Positions 1 to 8,214 of a DNA stretch of 64,000 bases are shown here, in pieces. The stretch's first letter is position 1, and each line of letters starts with the position of its first letter. Made by a program: the position numbers and the translations under genes. Source of the DNA: Flavobacteriales bacterium (GTDB lineage Bacteria > Bacteroidota > Bacteroidia > Flavobacteriales_F > PHOS-HE28); assembly GCA_016715995.1 (NCBI GenBank), contig JADJXF010000005.1, positions 1-64,000 on the forward strand, in the 5' to 3' direction. The notes below the pieces were generated by a model. That model was not told where the DNA came from and ran no database searches. It saw only the letters and a list, made by a program, of their open reading frames with translations.

Positions 1-552
1 GTGGCGCGTGGGAAGGTGAAGGCCAAGGGCAAAGGGGACATGGACATGTATTTCGTCACCAGGGACCAGGCCACGGGTGTTCCAACGATGGCGGCCTCGA
101 CGCATGCGACAAGACCTGCAGGAGATGAGTCGCATCGGCGGGTGCCGGGCAACCTGCTGAAAGAGCTGAGGATCCTTCTGGCGGAGGACAATTCCTTCAA
201 TGTGATGGTGGCACAGGACGAGCTCGAGGATCTCATTCCCGGCGTGCACGTGGATGTGGCTTCCAATGGCGAGGAAGCGGTGGCACGGGTGCGTATGCAG
301 CAGTATGACGTCGTGCTCATGGATGTACAGATGCCGGGCATGGACGGCTACCAGGCCACACGGGCCATCCGGGCCATCCGGGGCGAGAAGGCGCGCGTGC
401 CGATCATAGCCCTTACGGCCAATGTGATGCAGGCGGAGGTGGACCGATGCATGGAGGCCGGCATGGATGCGTTCGTGCCCAAGCCGTTCAAGCGTGAAGA
501 GCTCATGGCGGCATTGCAAACGGTGCTCGCACGAACGGGGACCAGCGGATGA
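1..552 (+). CDS. Adenylate cyclase-receiver hybrid, C-terminal part (5' end outside window)
   Basis: The gene is cut by the window edge. Frame 1 is open from base 1, and the GTG there need not be a start. The first 20 residues match the last strand of the class III cyclase domains further along the window (RGKV.AKGKG..MYFV). A short linker follows, then a complete receiver domain at about residues 55-178, with the acidic pair in LLAEDN, the phospho-acceptor Asp in VVLMDVQMP, Thr in ALTAN and Lys in PKPF. Cyclase followed by receiver is the same order as in the locus at 13143-16869. The stop overlaps the ATG of the next gene by ATGA, so the two are translationally coupled. Inference: this is a cyclase whose activity is tuned by phosphorylation, with the downstream kinase as partner. 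The sensor part is not visible. Confidence 0.85.
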   Translation: MARGKVKAKGKGDMDMYFVTRDQATGVPTMAASTHATRPAGDESHRRVPGNLLKELRILLAEDNSFNVMVAQDELEDLIPGVHVDVASNGEEAVARVRMQQYDVVLMDVQMPGMDGYQATRAIRAIRGEKARVPIIALTANVMQAEVDRCMEAGMDAFVPKPFKREELMAALQTVLARTGTSG

Positions 553-3500
553 AGCGACCGGTCATCATAGCATTCCTGATGCTCCTGCTGCGCAGCTCAG
601 GCAGCGCTCAGTATGATACCATCGCGCTTCCCTTCCGTTCGCTCACGATCGAGGATGGCCTGTCGCAGGGCATGATCCACTACATCCTGCAGGACCGCCA
701 TGGCTTCATGTGGTTCTCCACGAAGGACGGACTGAACCGCTATGACGGGTACCATTTCAAGGTGTACCGGAACGATGCGACGGACACCACGACCGTGGCG
801 GACAGCTACATCACCACGCTCTATGAGGATCGGCGTGGCCGCCTCTGGGTGGGCACCAACGCGGGCCTCGATCACTTTGACCGGACCACGGAGACCTTCG
901 TTCACATCCGTTGCGGAAAGGGCAGTGAAGGAAGCGGACCATCCGATCCACATCACCTGCTCGGATGCTACATCGCATCGATCGATGAGGATGAAGCGGG
1001 CAACCTCTGGGTGTCCACAGAGAAGGGGCTCAACCGGCTTGAGCTCGATGCGGGAGGCGGCGTCATCGGGATCGAACCTATCCTGCACGCGAAAAACATG
1101 GTCCGTGGGGATATCAACCGAGAGGGGCGGCTGTATGGTTTCGTCGAGAGCCAGTTCGCGTTCACTATCGACACGCGCACGGAGCCATTCCGCATCGATA
1201 CGCTAGTTATCGACGGCCATCGGCACAGCGCCCGTTCGGTGTCCCATTGGTACGCGCCCTTGAAAGGCGATCCTTCATCCACCGCACACCCCTGGTTCGA
1301 CCCGCTCATGATCGAGGACACGGTGCGCTCTCGGAGCTACGGGGTGCACGGACACGGTGTCGTGGAGTACGAACCTGCGACGCGATCCGCGCATTCCCTG
1401 TTCAGCGATCCCGGACTCGTGGTGGCCATGGCCACACCCGAACCTGCGATCGATGGGATCGGCCGGATCTGGATGCCCGGTCTCGTAGGTTGCTGGCGGT
1501 TCGATCCGCAGGCCGGCAGGCTCAGCCGGGTCACCGCGCGCGATCCTAATCTCGTGGAGGTGGTCGAGAACGCGAAAGTGGGATACAGGGATCGCTCCGG
1601 GCTCATCTGGATCGGCACATCAGGCTACGGCATCCTCATCTATGATCCACGCGTGGAGCGGTTCCACACCCACCCGGAAACCTCGCTGGGATGGATGGCG
1701 CCCGTGAACGATGGCCAATTGATCCTGCACTCCCGGGGCCGGCTGATGGTCCTGGACCCGAAGAGTGACACGTACACCATGGATATGGAGCTGAACGATC
1801 TGCGTGAGCGGACCGGATTCAAGGATGAGGTCGCGGAACACAGCTCGACCGTGCAGGATCGGGATGGCATCTATTGGATGAGCATCGGCCAGCTGGAGCG
1901 CTACGATCACGAGGCGCGCACACTGCAGCGCTTCACGGAACTAACAGCACAGGGATCTCGCAACTTTTCGACCTACTGCTTCCCCTTGCATCTGGATACA
2001 GGAAGTGGGCTGTGGTTCGGTGCCGGCGAAGCCTTTCATCGGTTCGACCGGTATATCCATGAACAGCGGTCGTTCCCCTATCCGATACCCGCTGAGCATC
2101 GCCCCTACCTCTTCCTGCAATGCATCCACCAGGACGCATCGGGCATCTTCTGGCTGGGGACCATGAAGGGCTTGCTGCGGTTCGATCCAGCTTCGTCCAC
2201 TTGGGATCACCATGCGAGCAGCGCAGCCGACAGCACCACCCTTTCACACGACATGATCTTCTCGATCGCTCCGGATCCCGCAGCTCCGGACCGGTATCTC
2301 TGGATCGGCACGAACGGCGGTGGGTTGAACCGGTTCGATAAGAAGACGGGGTGTGTGCGGCGCTTCACCACGCACCACGGACTGCCGAACAATGTGGTGT
2401 ACGGCGTGCTGGCCGATGACCAGGGCCACCTGTGGATGAGCACCAACAAGGGCTTGTCGCGCTTCGATCCCGCATCAGCAACCTTCAGGAACTTCACCGC
2501 GGCCGATGGGCTCCAGGGGGATGAATTCAACCGGTATGCCTACTGCAGGCTGGACGACGGTACGCTCTATTTCGGGGGCATCCAAGGCTTCAACCATTTC
2601 GACCCGCAGGCACTGATCGAGGATACCGTCCCGGTCGCGGTGCGCCTCATCGATGTGAAGTTGATGAACCGGTCGGTCGCGTTCCGTAAGCCGGGATCGC
2701 CGCTTTCGGTCCCCCCCTACCTGAGCAAGGGCATGGAGATCCAGCACGGTGCGAACATGGTCACCTTCGAATTCGCCGCCATGGAATTCAGTTCGCCCGG
2801 CGCGCATGCCTATCAGTACAAGCTCGAAGGCTTCGATCGGGATTGGGTGCATGCCACCAATGGGAACAGCGCGATCTACACGAACCTGGACCCGGGGGAA
2901 TATACCTTCCGGGTACGGGCGGCCAACCGCGACGGCATCTGGGGCGGCGACGGCGCCAGCTTCCGGTTGAAGGTGCTCCCGCCATGGTGGCGCACGTGGT
3001 GGTTCTACACACTCTGCGTGATCGCGACCGCGGGCGGTGCCTTCGCGTATGTCGGCGGGGTCCGTCGTCAACGCCGGAATCTCGAACGGACGGTGGTCGC
3101 ACGCACGAAGGAGCTCACCGCCGCGAAAGAACGTGCCGAGCACAGCGAGAAGATCAAGCAGCAGTTCCTGGCGAACATGAGCCATGAGATCCGCACACCC
3201 ATGAACGCCATCATGGGCATGACCGGGACCTTGCGCCGAAGAACTCATCCGCCAGAGCAGGACAAGTACCTCGATGCCATCGCGCAGAGCAGCGAGAACC
3301 TGCTGGTGATCATCAATGACATCCTCGACCTTTCGAAGATCGAGGCGGGCAAGATCACCCTGGAGAATGCCGCTTTCGATCCTCGCGCCGTCATCACCCA
3401 CGTGCGCGACATGTTGCAGGTGAAAGCCGACGAGAAAGGGCTGCGCTGCGAGGTGGAGTTCGAGCCCGACATCCCGGCGACCCTGGTCGGCGACCCCACG

Positions 3501-4277
3501 CGCCTCCAACAGGTCCTGCTAAACCTGCTGGGCAATGCGATCAAGTTCACGGAGCGCGGTTCGGTATCCATCCATGCGCGCCCCGGGCCCCACGGACCTG
3601 AAGGGTCGGGGGCCTTCCGCCTGGCCGTGGATGTGATCGACACGGGGATCGGGATCGCGAAGGAGAAGCAGAAAGCCATCTTCAAGGAGTTCGATCAGGC
3701 CTACAGCGACACCACGCGCAAATACGGCGGCACCGGGCTTGGCCTCACCATCAGCAAGCACCTGGTCGAGATGCAGGGCGGCAGCATCGCCTTGACCAGC
3801 GAACCGGGACAGGGCAGCACCTTTACGGTGGAGATACCCTACGCCATCGGTGAAGGGACCGTTGGGCCGGAGCGGGTCGTCAATGATGCACCCTTGATGG
3901 AAGGGCTCCGCATCCTCCTGGCCGAGGACAACGCATTCAATGCCATGGTGGCCATGGACGAGCTGGCCGATGCGATCCGTGGCGTTCATGTGGACCATGC
4001 CATGAACGGGAAGGTGGCCTTGGCCATGGCGACGAAAGGAACCTATGACCTGATCCTCATGGACGTGCAGATGCCCGAGATGAACGGCTACGATGCGACC
4101 CGGGCCATCCGGCGGCTGAACGGTGCACGCGCACACGTCCCCATCATCGCGATGACGGCCAATGTGATGGAAGGCGAAGTGAAGCTGGGTCAACAGGCAG
4201 GCATGGACGGCTTCGTGCCCAAGCCCTTCAAGCGGGAGGAATTGATACAGGCCATCAGATCCGTGATTGGGAAATGA
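549..4277 (+). CDS. Two-component propeller hybrid sensor histidine kinase with receiver
   Basis: This is a 1242-residue one-protein phosphorelay. A signal peptide (about 1-20) ends in GSAQ. Repeated propeller units of the W.GT..GL.R.D type fill about 30-690 and form a periplasmic sensor. A Y_Y_Y domain (about 725-810) precedes one membrane helix (about 817-836) and a coiled coil. Then come HisKA with the H-box SHEIRTP (His near 877), HATPase_c with the N, G1 (DTGIGI) and G2 (GGTGLGL) boxes, and a C-terminal receiver (about 1118-1240) with LLAEDN, LMDVQMP, MTAN and PKPF. All catalytic residues are present. The start overlaps the preceding cyclase-receiver gene by ATGA. The ligand is unknown; related architectures such as the Bacteroides hybrid two-component systems sense oligosaccharides, but nothing here identifies one. 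There is no C-terminal DNA-binding domain, so output probably goes to another protein. Confidence 0.93.
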   Translation: MKRPVIIAFLMLLLRSSGSAQYDTIALPFRSLTIEDGLSQGMIHYILQDRHGFMWFSTKDGLNRYDGYHFKVYRNDATDTTTVADSYITTLYEDRRGRLWVGTNAGLDHFDRTTETFVHIRCGKGSEGSGPSDPHHLLGCYIASIDEDEAGNLWVSTEKGLNRLELDAGGGVIGIEPILHAKNMVRGDINREGRLYGFVESQFAFTIDTRTEPFRIDTLVIDGHRHSARSVSHWYAPLKGDPSSTAHPWFDPLMIEDTVRSRSYGVHGHGVVEYEPATRSAHSLFSDPGLVVAMATPEPAIDGIGRIWMPGLVGCWRFDPQAGRLSRVTARDPNLVEVVENAKVGYRDRSGLIWIGTSGYGILIYDPRVERFHTHPETSLGWMAPVNDGQLILHSRGRLMVLDPKSDTYTMDMELNDLRERTGFKDEVAEHSSTVQDRDGIYWMSIGQLERYDHEARTLQRFTELTAQGSRNFSTYCFPLHLDTGSGLWFGAGEAFHRFDRYIHEQRSFPYPIPAEHRPYLFLQCIHQDASGIFWLGTMKGLLRFDPASSTWDHHASSAADSTTLSHDMIFSIAPDPAAPDRYLWIGTNGGGLNRFDKKTGCVRRFTTHHGLPNNVVYGVLADDQGHLWMSTNKGLSRFDPASATFRNFTAADGLQGDEFNRYAYCRLDDGTLYFGGIQGFNHFDPQALIEDTVPVAVRLIDVKLMNRSVAFRKPGSPLSVPPYLSKGMEIQHGANMVTFEFAAMEFSSPGAHAYQYKLEGFDRDWVHATNGNSAIYTNLDPGEYTFRVRAANRDGIWGGDGASFRLKVLPPWWRTWWFYTLCVIATAGGAFAYVGGVRRQRRNLERTVVARTKELTAAKERAEHSEKIKQQFLANMSHEIRTPMNAIMGMTGTLRRRTHPPEQDKYLDAIAQSSENLLVIINDILDLSKIEAGKITLENAAFDPRAVITHVRDMLQVKADEKGLRCEVEFEPDIPATLVGDPTRLQQVLLNLLGNAIKFTERGSVSIHARPGPHGPEGSGAFRLAVDVIDTGIGIAKEKQKAIFKEFDQAYSDTTRKYGGTGLGLTISKHLVEMQGGSIALTSEPGQGSTFTVEIPYAIGEGTVGPERVVNDAPLMEGLRILLAEDNAFNAMVAMDELADAIRGVHVDHAMNGKVALAMATKGTYDLILMDVQMPEMNGYDATRAIRRLNGARAHVPIIAMTANVMEGEVKLGQQAGMDGFVPKPFKREELIQAIRSVIGK

Positions 4278-4495
4278 TGACAGGCCGTATGCCCGAACGT
4301 TCCTGCGGCATCCTTGGCGACGCGGTGAACATCGCCAGCCGGTTGGAGAGCAGCGGCGAGGTGGGCCAGGTGAACATCAGCGAGGCGACCTACGCGCTGA
4401 TGAAGGATGCAACTGGATTCAGCTTCACCCCGCGCGGAAAAGTGCAGGCGAAGGGCAAGGGGGAGATGGAGATGTATTTCGTGGAGCGGACTTAG
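4274..4495 (+). pseudogene. Remnant of a class III adenylate cyclase C-terminus
   Basis: From about 4305 the reading frame encodes the end of a class III cyclase catalytic domain: GDAVNIASR with the transition-state Asn and Arg, then VGQVNISEATYAL and RGKVQAKGKGEMEMYFV. It is nearly the same as the ends of the cyclases at 5993-6718 and 12237-13085. The metal-binding Asp residues and the adenine-selecting Lys/Asp are missing, so it cannot be catalytic. The first ten codons, which overlap the stop of the upstream kinase, are unrelated to the family. It is best read as what is left after recombination or deletion between neighbouring paralogous cyclase genes. It may still be transcribed with the kinase. 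Confidence 0.8.
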
Positions 4496-4631
4496 GAGCG
4501 AGCATCCGAAGCGGCCATTTGCATCGCTAGCGGTCCGACGCTGACCCTATCGTTGTCGATCCATCGGTCTACCTTCCCCACGGCGACGTGTCACGTGCAT
4601 TACGGACGCCATCGCAAAGTGTGATCCTCGC

Positions 4632-5858
4632 ATGATGCCATACGGCTACAACCTGAACCGCCTGCGCCAGTGGTTCCTGGGCGGGATCCTGCTGGCTGCA
4701 ACTTGGGGTCAAGCGCGGGCACAAGAGTACCCCCTGTTACAGGATTCGCTGGAGGCCGAATTGCAAGGCGCACAGAATGACCTTGTCCGGATCCGGATCC
4801 ATATACGGCTTGCCGAGGTCCACATCGACCTGTTGGACTACACGACAGCCCTGGCTCACTTGCGCACGGGGGTGGAGATGGCCGGCCGCCTGCACGATGC
4901 GCAGGGCGCAGCTTACGCGGACCTGATCACCGGCCTGGAGGCATACGAGGCGTTGCGTTACAACGAGGCCTTGGAAAGCTTCAGGTCATGCATTGATCGA
5001 TTGGACAAGATCAAGGTGGAGCAGGGATTCCTTTCGCCGCTCGGTCTCATCCGCATGGTATACAACGACGCCGGTCTACAGGAGGAGAAGCATCTATTCT
5101 ACAAAGACAAGCTGGCCTACTATGAAAAGCATGGCCCCCTGCGGAACACGGGTGCTTGCCACCACGGCCTGGCCGGCTTTTTCTACCTCACGGGACAGAC
5201 AGAGAAAGCGATCGAGCACTACCTCCGAGCGCGGGAGCTCTTCGCAGAGTTCGACCCGGTCGGATACGCCAATCAATTGGCGCCGGTGAGTACCATGTAT
5301 ATGACCTGGGGGAATCTGGACAAGGCGGAGGTCTATCGAAGACAGGCGCTCGAGGAGAACATGAAATGCGGCAACATGAGCAATCTGCTCTTCGCTTACG
5401 CTGGGCTTTCGGAGATCCTGCTGATGAAAGGGGACACCACAGGCGCTCTGGCCACACTGAAGATGGGCAGACCGCTTTGGCGAAGGGCCGTGCCGCAATT
5501 GGTCGCGCCCAGTGTGCAGAATTTGTTCACCATCCACCTGGAGCAAGGTCGAATGGACAGTGCCGGGCACTACCTCTCCATGCTCGACTCCCTCGCCGCT
5601 CTCGCCCCCATGCGCATCTCATCCGTGAAGGGAGAGATCGAGGTCGCATTCAGCCATTATCGCTTCGCATGGGCCATGGGTGATCGCACCACAGCCATCC
5701 AGGCGTTGGAGCTTGCGCTGCAACAGGCCGATGACGAGCATCTGATCCGCTTCATGCAGAAGTACCGGAAGGAACTTTCGACGCGATACGCGGAAACGGG
5801 GCAGGTGCAGCGTTCACTGGTCCTCCTGAGCGACTATGTCCGGATCGGTGACTCCTGA
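4632..5858 (+). CDS. TPR sensor half of a disrupted TPR-adenylate cyclase gene
   Basis: The 408 codons begin with an apparent signal peptide ending in GQARAQ (about 1-30), followed by alpha-helical TPR-like repeats through to about residue 400. The frame closes at TGA 5856-5858. The protein sense continues in another frame: from 5855 codons for a coiled segment are open until 5905, and from 5896 the coiled coil continues in a third frame. The original product was therefore a secreted or periplasmic TPR sensor joined through a coiled coil and a membrane helix to the cyclase at 5993-6718. As it stands, translation gives a soluble TPR fragment. The remnant's stop codon is 136 nt upstream. Either gene decay or assembly error could explain the breaks. 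Confidence 0.7.
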   Translation: MMPYGYNLNRLRQWFLGGILLAATWGQARAQEYPLLQDSLEAELQGAQNDLVRIRIHIRLAEVHIDLLDYTTALAHLRTGVEMAGRLHDAQGAAYADLITGLEAYEALRYNEALESFRSCIDRLDKIKVEQGFLSPLGLIRMVYNDAGLQEEKHLFYKDKLAYYEKHGPLRNTGACHHGLAGFFYLTGQTEKAIEHYLRARELFAEFDPVGYANQLAPVSTMYMTWGNLDKAEVYRRQALEENMKCGNMSNLLFAYAGLSEILLMKGDTTGALATLKMGRPLWRRAVPQLVAPSVQNLFTIHLEQGRMDSAGHYLSMLDSLAALAPMRISSVKGEIEVAFSHYRFAWAMGDRTTAIQALELALQQADDEHLIRFMQKYRKELSTRYAETGQVQRSLVLLSDYVRIGDS

Positions 5859-5992
5859 AATCCGTCTTCGATTCAAGGAAGGTCGCCGCCTACGAGCGGA
5901 ACTGAAGGAGCGGGACGATGCGCTGGAGATACAACAACAGCAAGCCCAACTGAAACAGCAGCGATCCACCGTATACCGTCCTCGCGGTCGTT

Positions 5993-6718
5993 GTGTTGGT
6001 GACCGCACTGGCCCTCGTCGCCTGGCGCAGTTACCGGTCCAAACAACGCGCGAACCGGATCATCACGCAGGCCATGCGCCGCTCAGAGGAACTCCTGTTG
6101 AACATCCTGCCCGAAGAAGTGGCAGAAGAACTGAAAGCGAAAGGCTTGGCCAAAGCGCGGCACTTCCACAGCGTCACCGTGCTCTTCACCGACTTCAAGG
6201 GCTTCACGGCGATGAGCGAAGCGGTTACACCGCAACAACTCGTGCGTGATCTGAACGAGTGCTTCAGCGCCTTCGATCACATCACCGAGAAGTACGGCAT
6301 CGAGAAGATCAAGACCATCGGCGACGCGTACATGGCAGCAGGAGGATTGCCCACGCCGAACACCACGCACGCCACCGATGTGATCAAGGCGGCTTTCGAG
6401 ATCCGCGATTTCATCGCTGAAGGCAAAGCGCGGAAGATCGCCAACAACCTGCCCTTCTTCGAGATCCGCATCGGCATCCACACCGGCCCGGTGGTGGCCG
6501 GCATCGTGGGCGTGAAGAAGTTCAGCTACGACATCTGGGGCGACACGGTGAACACCGCCAGCCGCATGGAATCCTCAGGGGATGTCGGCCATGTGAACAT
6601 CAGTGAGGCCACCTATGCGTTGGTGAAGGATGAACCCGGTCTCTCGTTCACCTCGCGCGGCAAAGTGCAGGCGAAGGGCAAGGGTGAAATCGAGATGTAC
6701 TTCGTCGCGAGGGCTTGA
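5993..6718 (+). CDS. Class III adenylate cyclase catalytic half of the disrupted TPR-cyclase
   Basis: This frame opens inside a membrane helix (readable from about 5975; GTG at 5993). It continues through a signalling helix with the NILPEEVAEELK motif into a complete class III cyclase domain. Metal-binding Asp residues lie in FTDFKGF and TIGDAY, the adenine-selecting Lys in EKIKTIGD, the adenine-selecting Asp in YDIWGD, and the transition-state Asn/Arg in TVNTASRMES. By family knowledge this set predicts ATP to cAMP. The TPR part upstream is out of frame, with three shifts between 5855 and 5975. Any product from the GTG would have its membrane helix and catalytic domain but no sensor. No good ribosome binding site is visible at the GTG. 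It converges on the Kelch gene, whose stop is adjacent. Confidence 0.75.
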   Translation: MLVTALALVAWRSYRSKQRANRIITQAMRRSEELLLNILPEEVAEELKAKGLAKARHFHSVTVLFTDFKGFTAMSEAVTPQQLVRDLNECFSAFDHITEKYGIEKIKTIGDAYMAAGGLPTPNTTHATDVIKAAFEIRDFIAEGKARKIANNLPFFEIRIGIHTGPVVAGIVGVKKFSYDIWGDTVNTASRMESSGDVGHVNISEATYALVKDEPGLSFTSRGKVQAKGKGEIEMYFVARA

Positions 6719-8086
6719 TCACGGCATTTTCACCATGTTCGCTCGACCGAGATTGCGCGCTCCATCCAAGGTGGTGAGGCGGATCTCGTATGCTCCTCCG
6801 GGCAAATGACCGAGGTCGACAACAAGCGTGTTCACCAAGCGCTTAGCGACAACGAGCTTTCCATGCACGTCGAATACTTCCAGGGCACATCCCTTCGCCG
6901 CTTCCAGGGATCCTATGGTCACCCGATCCGTGAACGGGTTCGGCCATGCGCTGAACATTGGCTGCGATGCCTCTTCGATACCGATGGTGGATGCATCGGT
7001 GAACACATCCACGGTCATGGGCACCACGTCATTGGTGAAATCATAACCTCCGACCAAGAAGACCTGGTTGCCCGAGGCAGCTGCCAGGAAGTTGATCCGC
7101 GAATGGCTCATGTTCGCGATGGACCATGTATCGTTCGCCGCGTCGTACACATCCACAGCATCGGACCCCGTGGTGTAATACCAGTTGACTACGCCGCACC
7201 CGCCACCGGCGAAGATGGCGTAGTTCCCGACCGAGGCAGCCTGTACGCCGAAGCGCGGTGCAATCAGCAAATGCGTCGACCAGGCATCCGCTGCAGGATC
7301 ATAGATGTCCACGGTCTCGCTGCACGTGTTGTCGGCGATGATGCCGCCTGCGAACATCACCCTCCCTCCCACGGTAACGCCTCCTCCGTAGAGAGCCCGG
7401 GCCTGTGAGAGCGTCGCCGTTGACCAGCTATCGGCCACCGCATCGTAGATGTCCACGCGATCGCTCACCCCGACACCGCTTCCTCGGTATCCTCCCGCGA
7501 AGTAGGCCTTGCCATCCAATACCGCACTGGCCATGCCAGCCCGTGCCTGCGAGAGCGTAGCGGTGGACCATGTGTTACTGGTGAGATCGAAGATGTCGAT
7601 CACATCCGAAGCGATGCACGTATAGTCAGCACCGTTCCATGTGGCTTGATGTCCCCCAGCGAAGATCACTTTGTTGCCCACAACGGCCGTGGCAATCTCG
7701 ACCCGGGCTTGCGAGAGCTGGTCCTCCTGGAGCAAGGAACCCGTCGTGAGGTCGAAGACCTCCACGGAGCCGACATGCTCTTCTGTAGGCCACACCCATC
7801 CACCCGCGCAGAACAACCGGTCACCGGCTATTGCGGTCGCAACCTTGATGCGACCGGTGCTCAGGAAAAGCGAAGGGTCGTCGTCCCATGTCTCGGTGAT
7901 CCGGTCGTACTCCCGGACGATGTAGTGATAGTTCCCGTTGTAGTCGTACCCGCCCGCGATATACACTTTGCTGAAGTTGCCCGCACCGCTCACCTGCTCG
8001 TACTGCAATGGCGCCTCGATGGTGCCCCATTGTCCCTGAGCCGTGCTCGCTGCGATCAAGCAGAGACAGATTATGATCCTCTTCAT
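6719..8086 (-). CDS. Secreted Kelch-repeat protein with T9SS sorting domain
   Basis: The 455-residue product starts with a clear signal peptide (about 1-19, ending in AQGQ); the in-frame upstream codons lack signal-peptide character, so ATG at 8086 was chosen. The body has about six Kelch-type blades, each with an FAGG (or FCAGG, FVGG) turn and a VDIYD..ADSWS-like segment, which should form a beta-propeller. The last ~80 residues form a T9SS type A sorting domain: WPNPF, then VFDVHGKLV and LPGGAYEIRL. The protein is probably exported through the outer membrane and surface-attached or released. The gene is divergent from the TPR histidine kinase, and the kinase's operator lies between the two promoters, so co-regulation is plausible. 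Its binding target is unknown. Confidence 0.9.
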   Translation of the reverse strand: MKRIIICLCLIAASTAQGQWGTIEAPLQYEQVSGAGNFSKVYIAGGYDYNGNYHYIVREYDRITETWDDDPSLFLSTGRIKVATAIAGDRLFCAGGWVWPTEEHVGSVEVFDLTTGSLLQEDQLSQARVEIATAVVGNKVIFAGGHQATWNGADYTCIASDVIDIFDLTSNTWSTATLSQARAGMASAVLDGKAYFAGGYRGSGVGVSDRVDIYDAVADSWSTATLSQARALYGGGVTVGGRVMFAGGIIADNTCSETVDIYDPAADAWSTHLLIAPRFGVQAASVGNYAIFAGGGCGVVNWYYTTGSDAVDVYDAANDTWSIANMSHSRINFLAAASGNQVFLVGGYDFTNDVVPMTVDVFTDASTIGIEEASQPMFSAWPNPFTDRVTIGSLEAAKGCALEVFDVHGKLVVAKRLVNTLVVDLGHLPGGAYEIRLTTLDGARNLGRANMVKMP

Positions 8087-8106
8087 GGATGCTGGTGTTG
8101 ATGGAG

Positions 8107-8137
8107 CAAAACTCTCCCCGCCCAGAGCCAATGCAAA
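8107..8137 (-). promoter_or_regulatory. Predicted promoter of the Kelch/T9SS gene
   Basis: Read on the minus strand, TTTG (8137-8134), 19 nt, then GAGTTTTG (8114-8107) fits the Bacteroidota pattern TTTG-N19-21-TAnnTTTG with two mismatches at the left of the -7 element. The predicted transcript starts a few nt before the ATG at 8086. The dyad operator at 8153-8178 lies 15 nt upstream of the -33 element. Confidence 0.5.
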
Positions 8138-8152
8138 TACCCTCTTCGTGGT

Positions 8153-8208
8153 ATGCCCCTGTACCACTATCGGGGCATTGCATGCTCAACGGGGTATGTG
8201 GACCTTCG
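8153..8208 (+). promoter_or_regulatory. Dyad operator and promoter of the TPR histidine kinase
   Basis: A perfect 7-bp inverted repeat (ATGCCCC 8153-8159, GGGGCAT 8172-8178) has an inner TA..TA symmetry and contains TACCACTATCGGG (8162-8174). It runs into a -33 TTG (8178-8180). After exactly 20 nt comes a -7 element GACCTTCG (8201-8208), then six bases to ATG 8215. The 13-mer, the dyad register, the 20-nt spacer and the -7 element all recur upstream of the gene at 10772. The repeated layout supports both the operator call and the choice of ATG 8215. The likely binder is the NarL-type regulator encoded at 10077-10712. Confidence 0.7.
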
Positions 8209-8214
8209 TCTCCG

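Noticed and set aside
2475..3509. Long open frame (344 codons) on the minus strand opposite the hybrid kinase gene, and similar ones at 29283-30704 (+) and 21053-21997 (+)
   Set aside because: They lie wholly opposite genes with clear domain evidence. GC-rich codon use produces long antisense frames, and their translations look compositionally odd with no recognisable domains.
4571..4600. TCACGTG palindrome upstream of the first TPR-cyclase as an operator
   Set aside because: It is a single short palindrome without a repeated copy at other promoters in the array.
5850..5980. Programmed ribosomal frameshifting in the first TPR-cyclase
   Set aside because: Three frame changes in different directions are needed within 120 bases, with no slippery heptamer or downstream structure that I can see. 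Decay or assembly error is simpler.
8162..8168. TACCACT as an E. coli NarL heptamer
   Set aside because: The similarity to the NarL consensus is loose and from a distant phylum. The dyad shared by the two local promoters is the stronger argument, so I do not rely on the NarL match.
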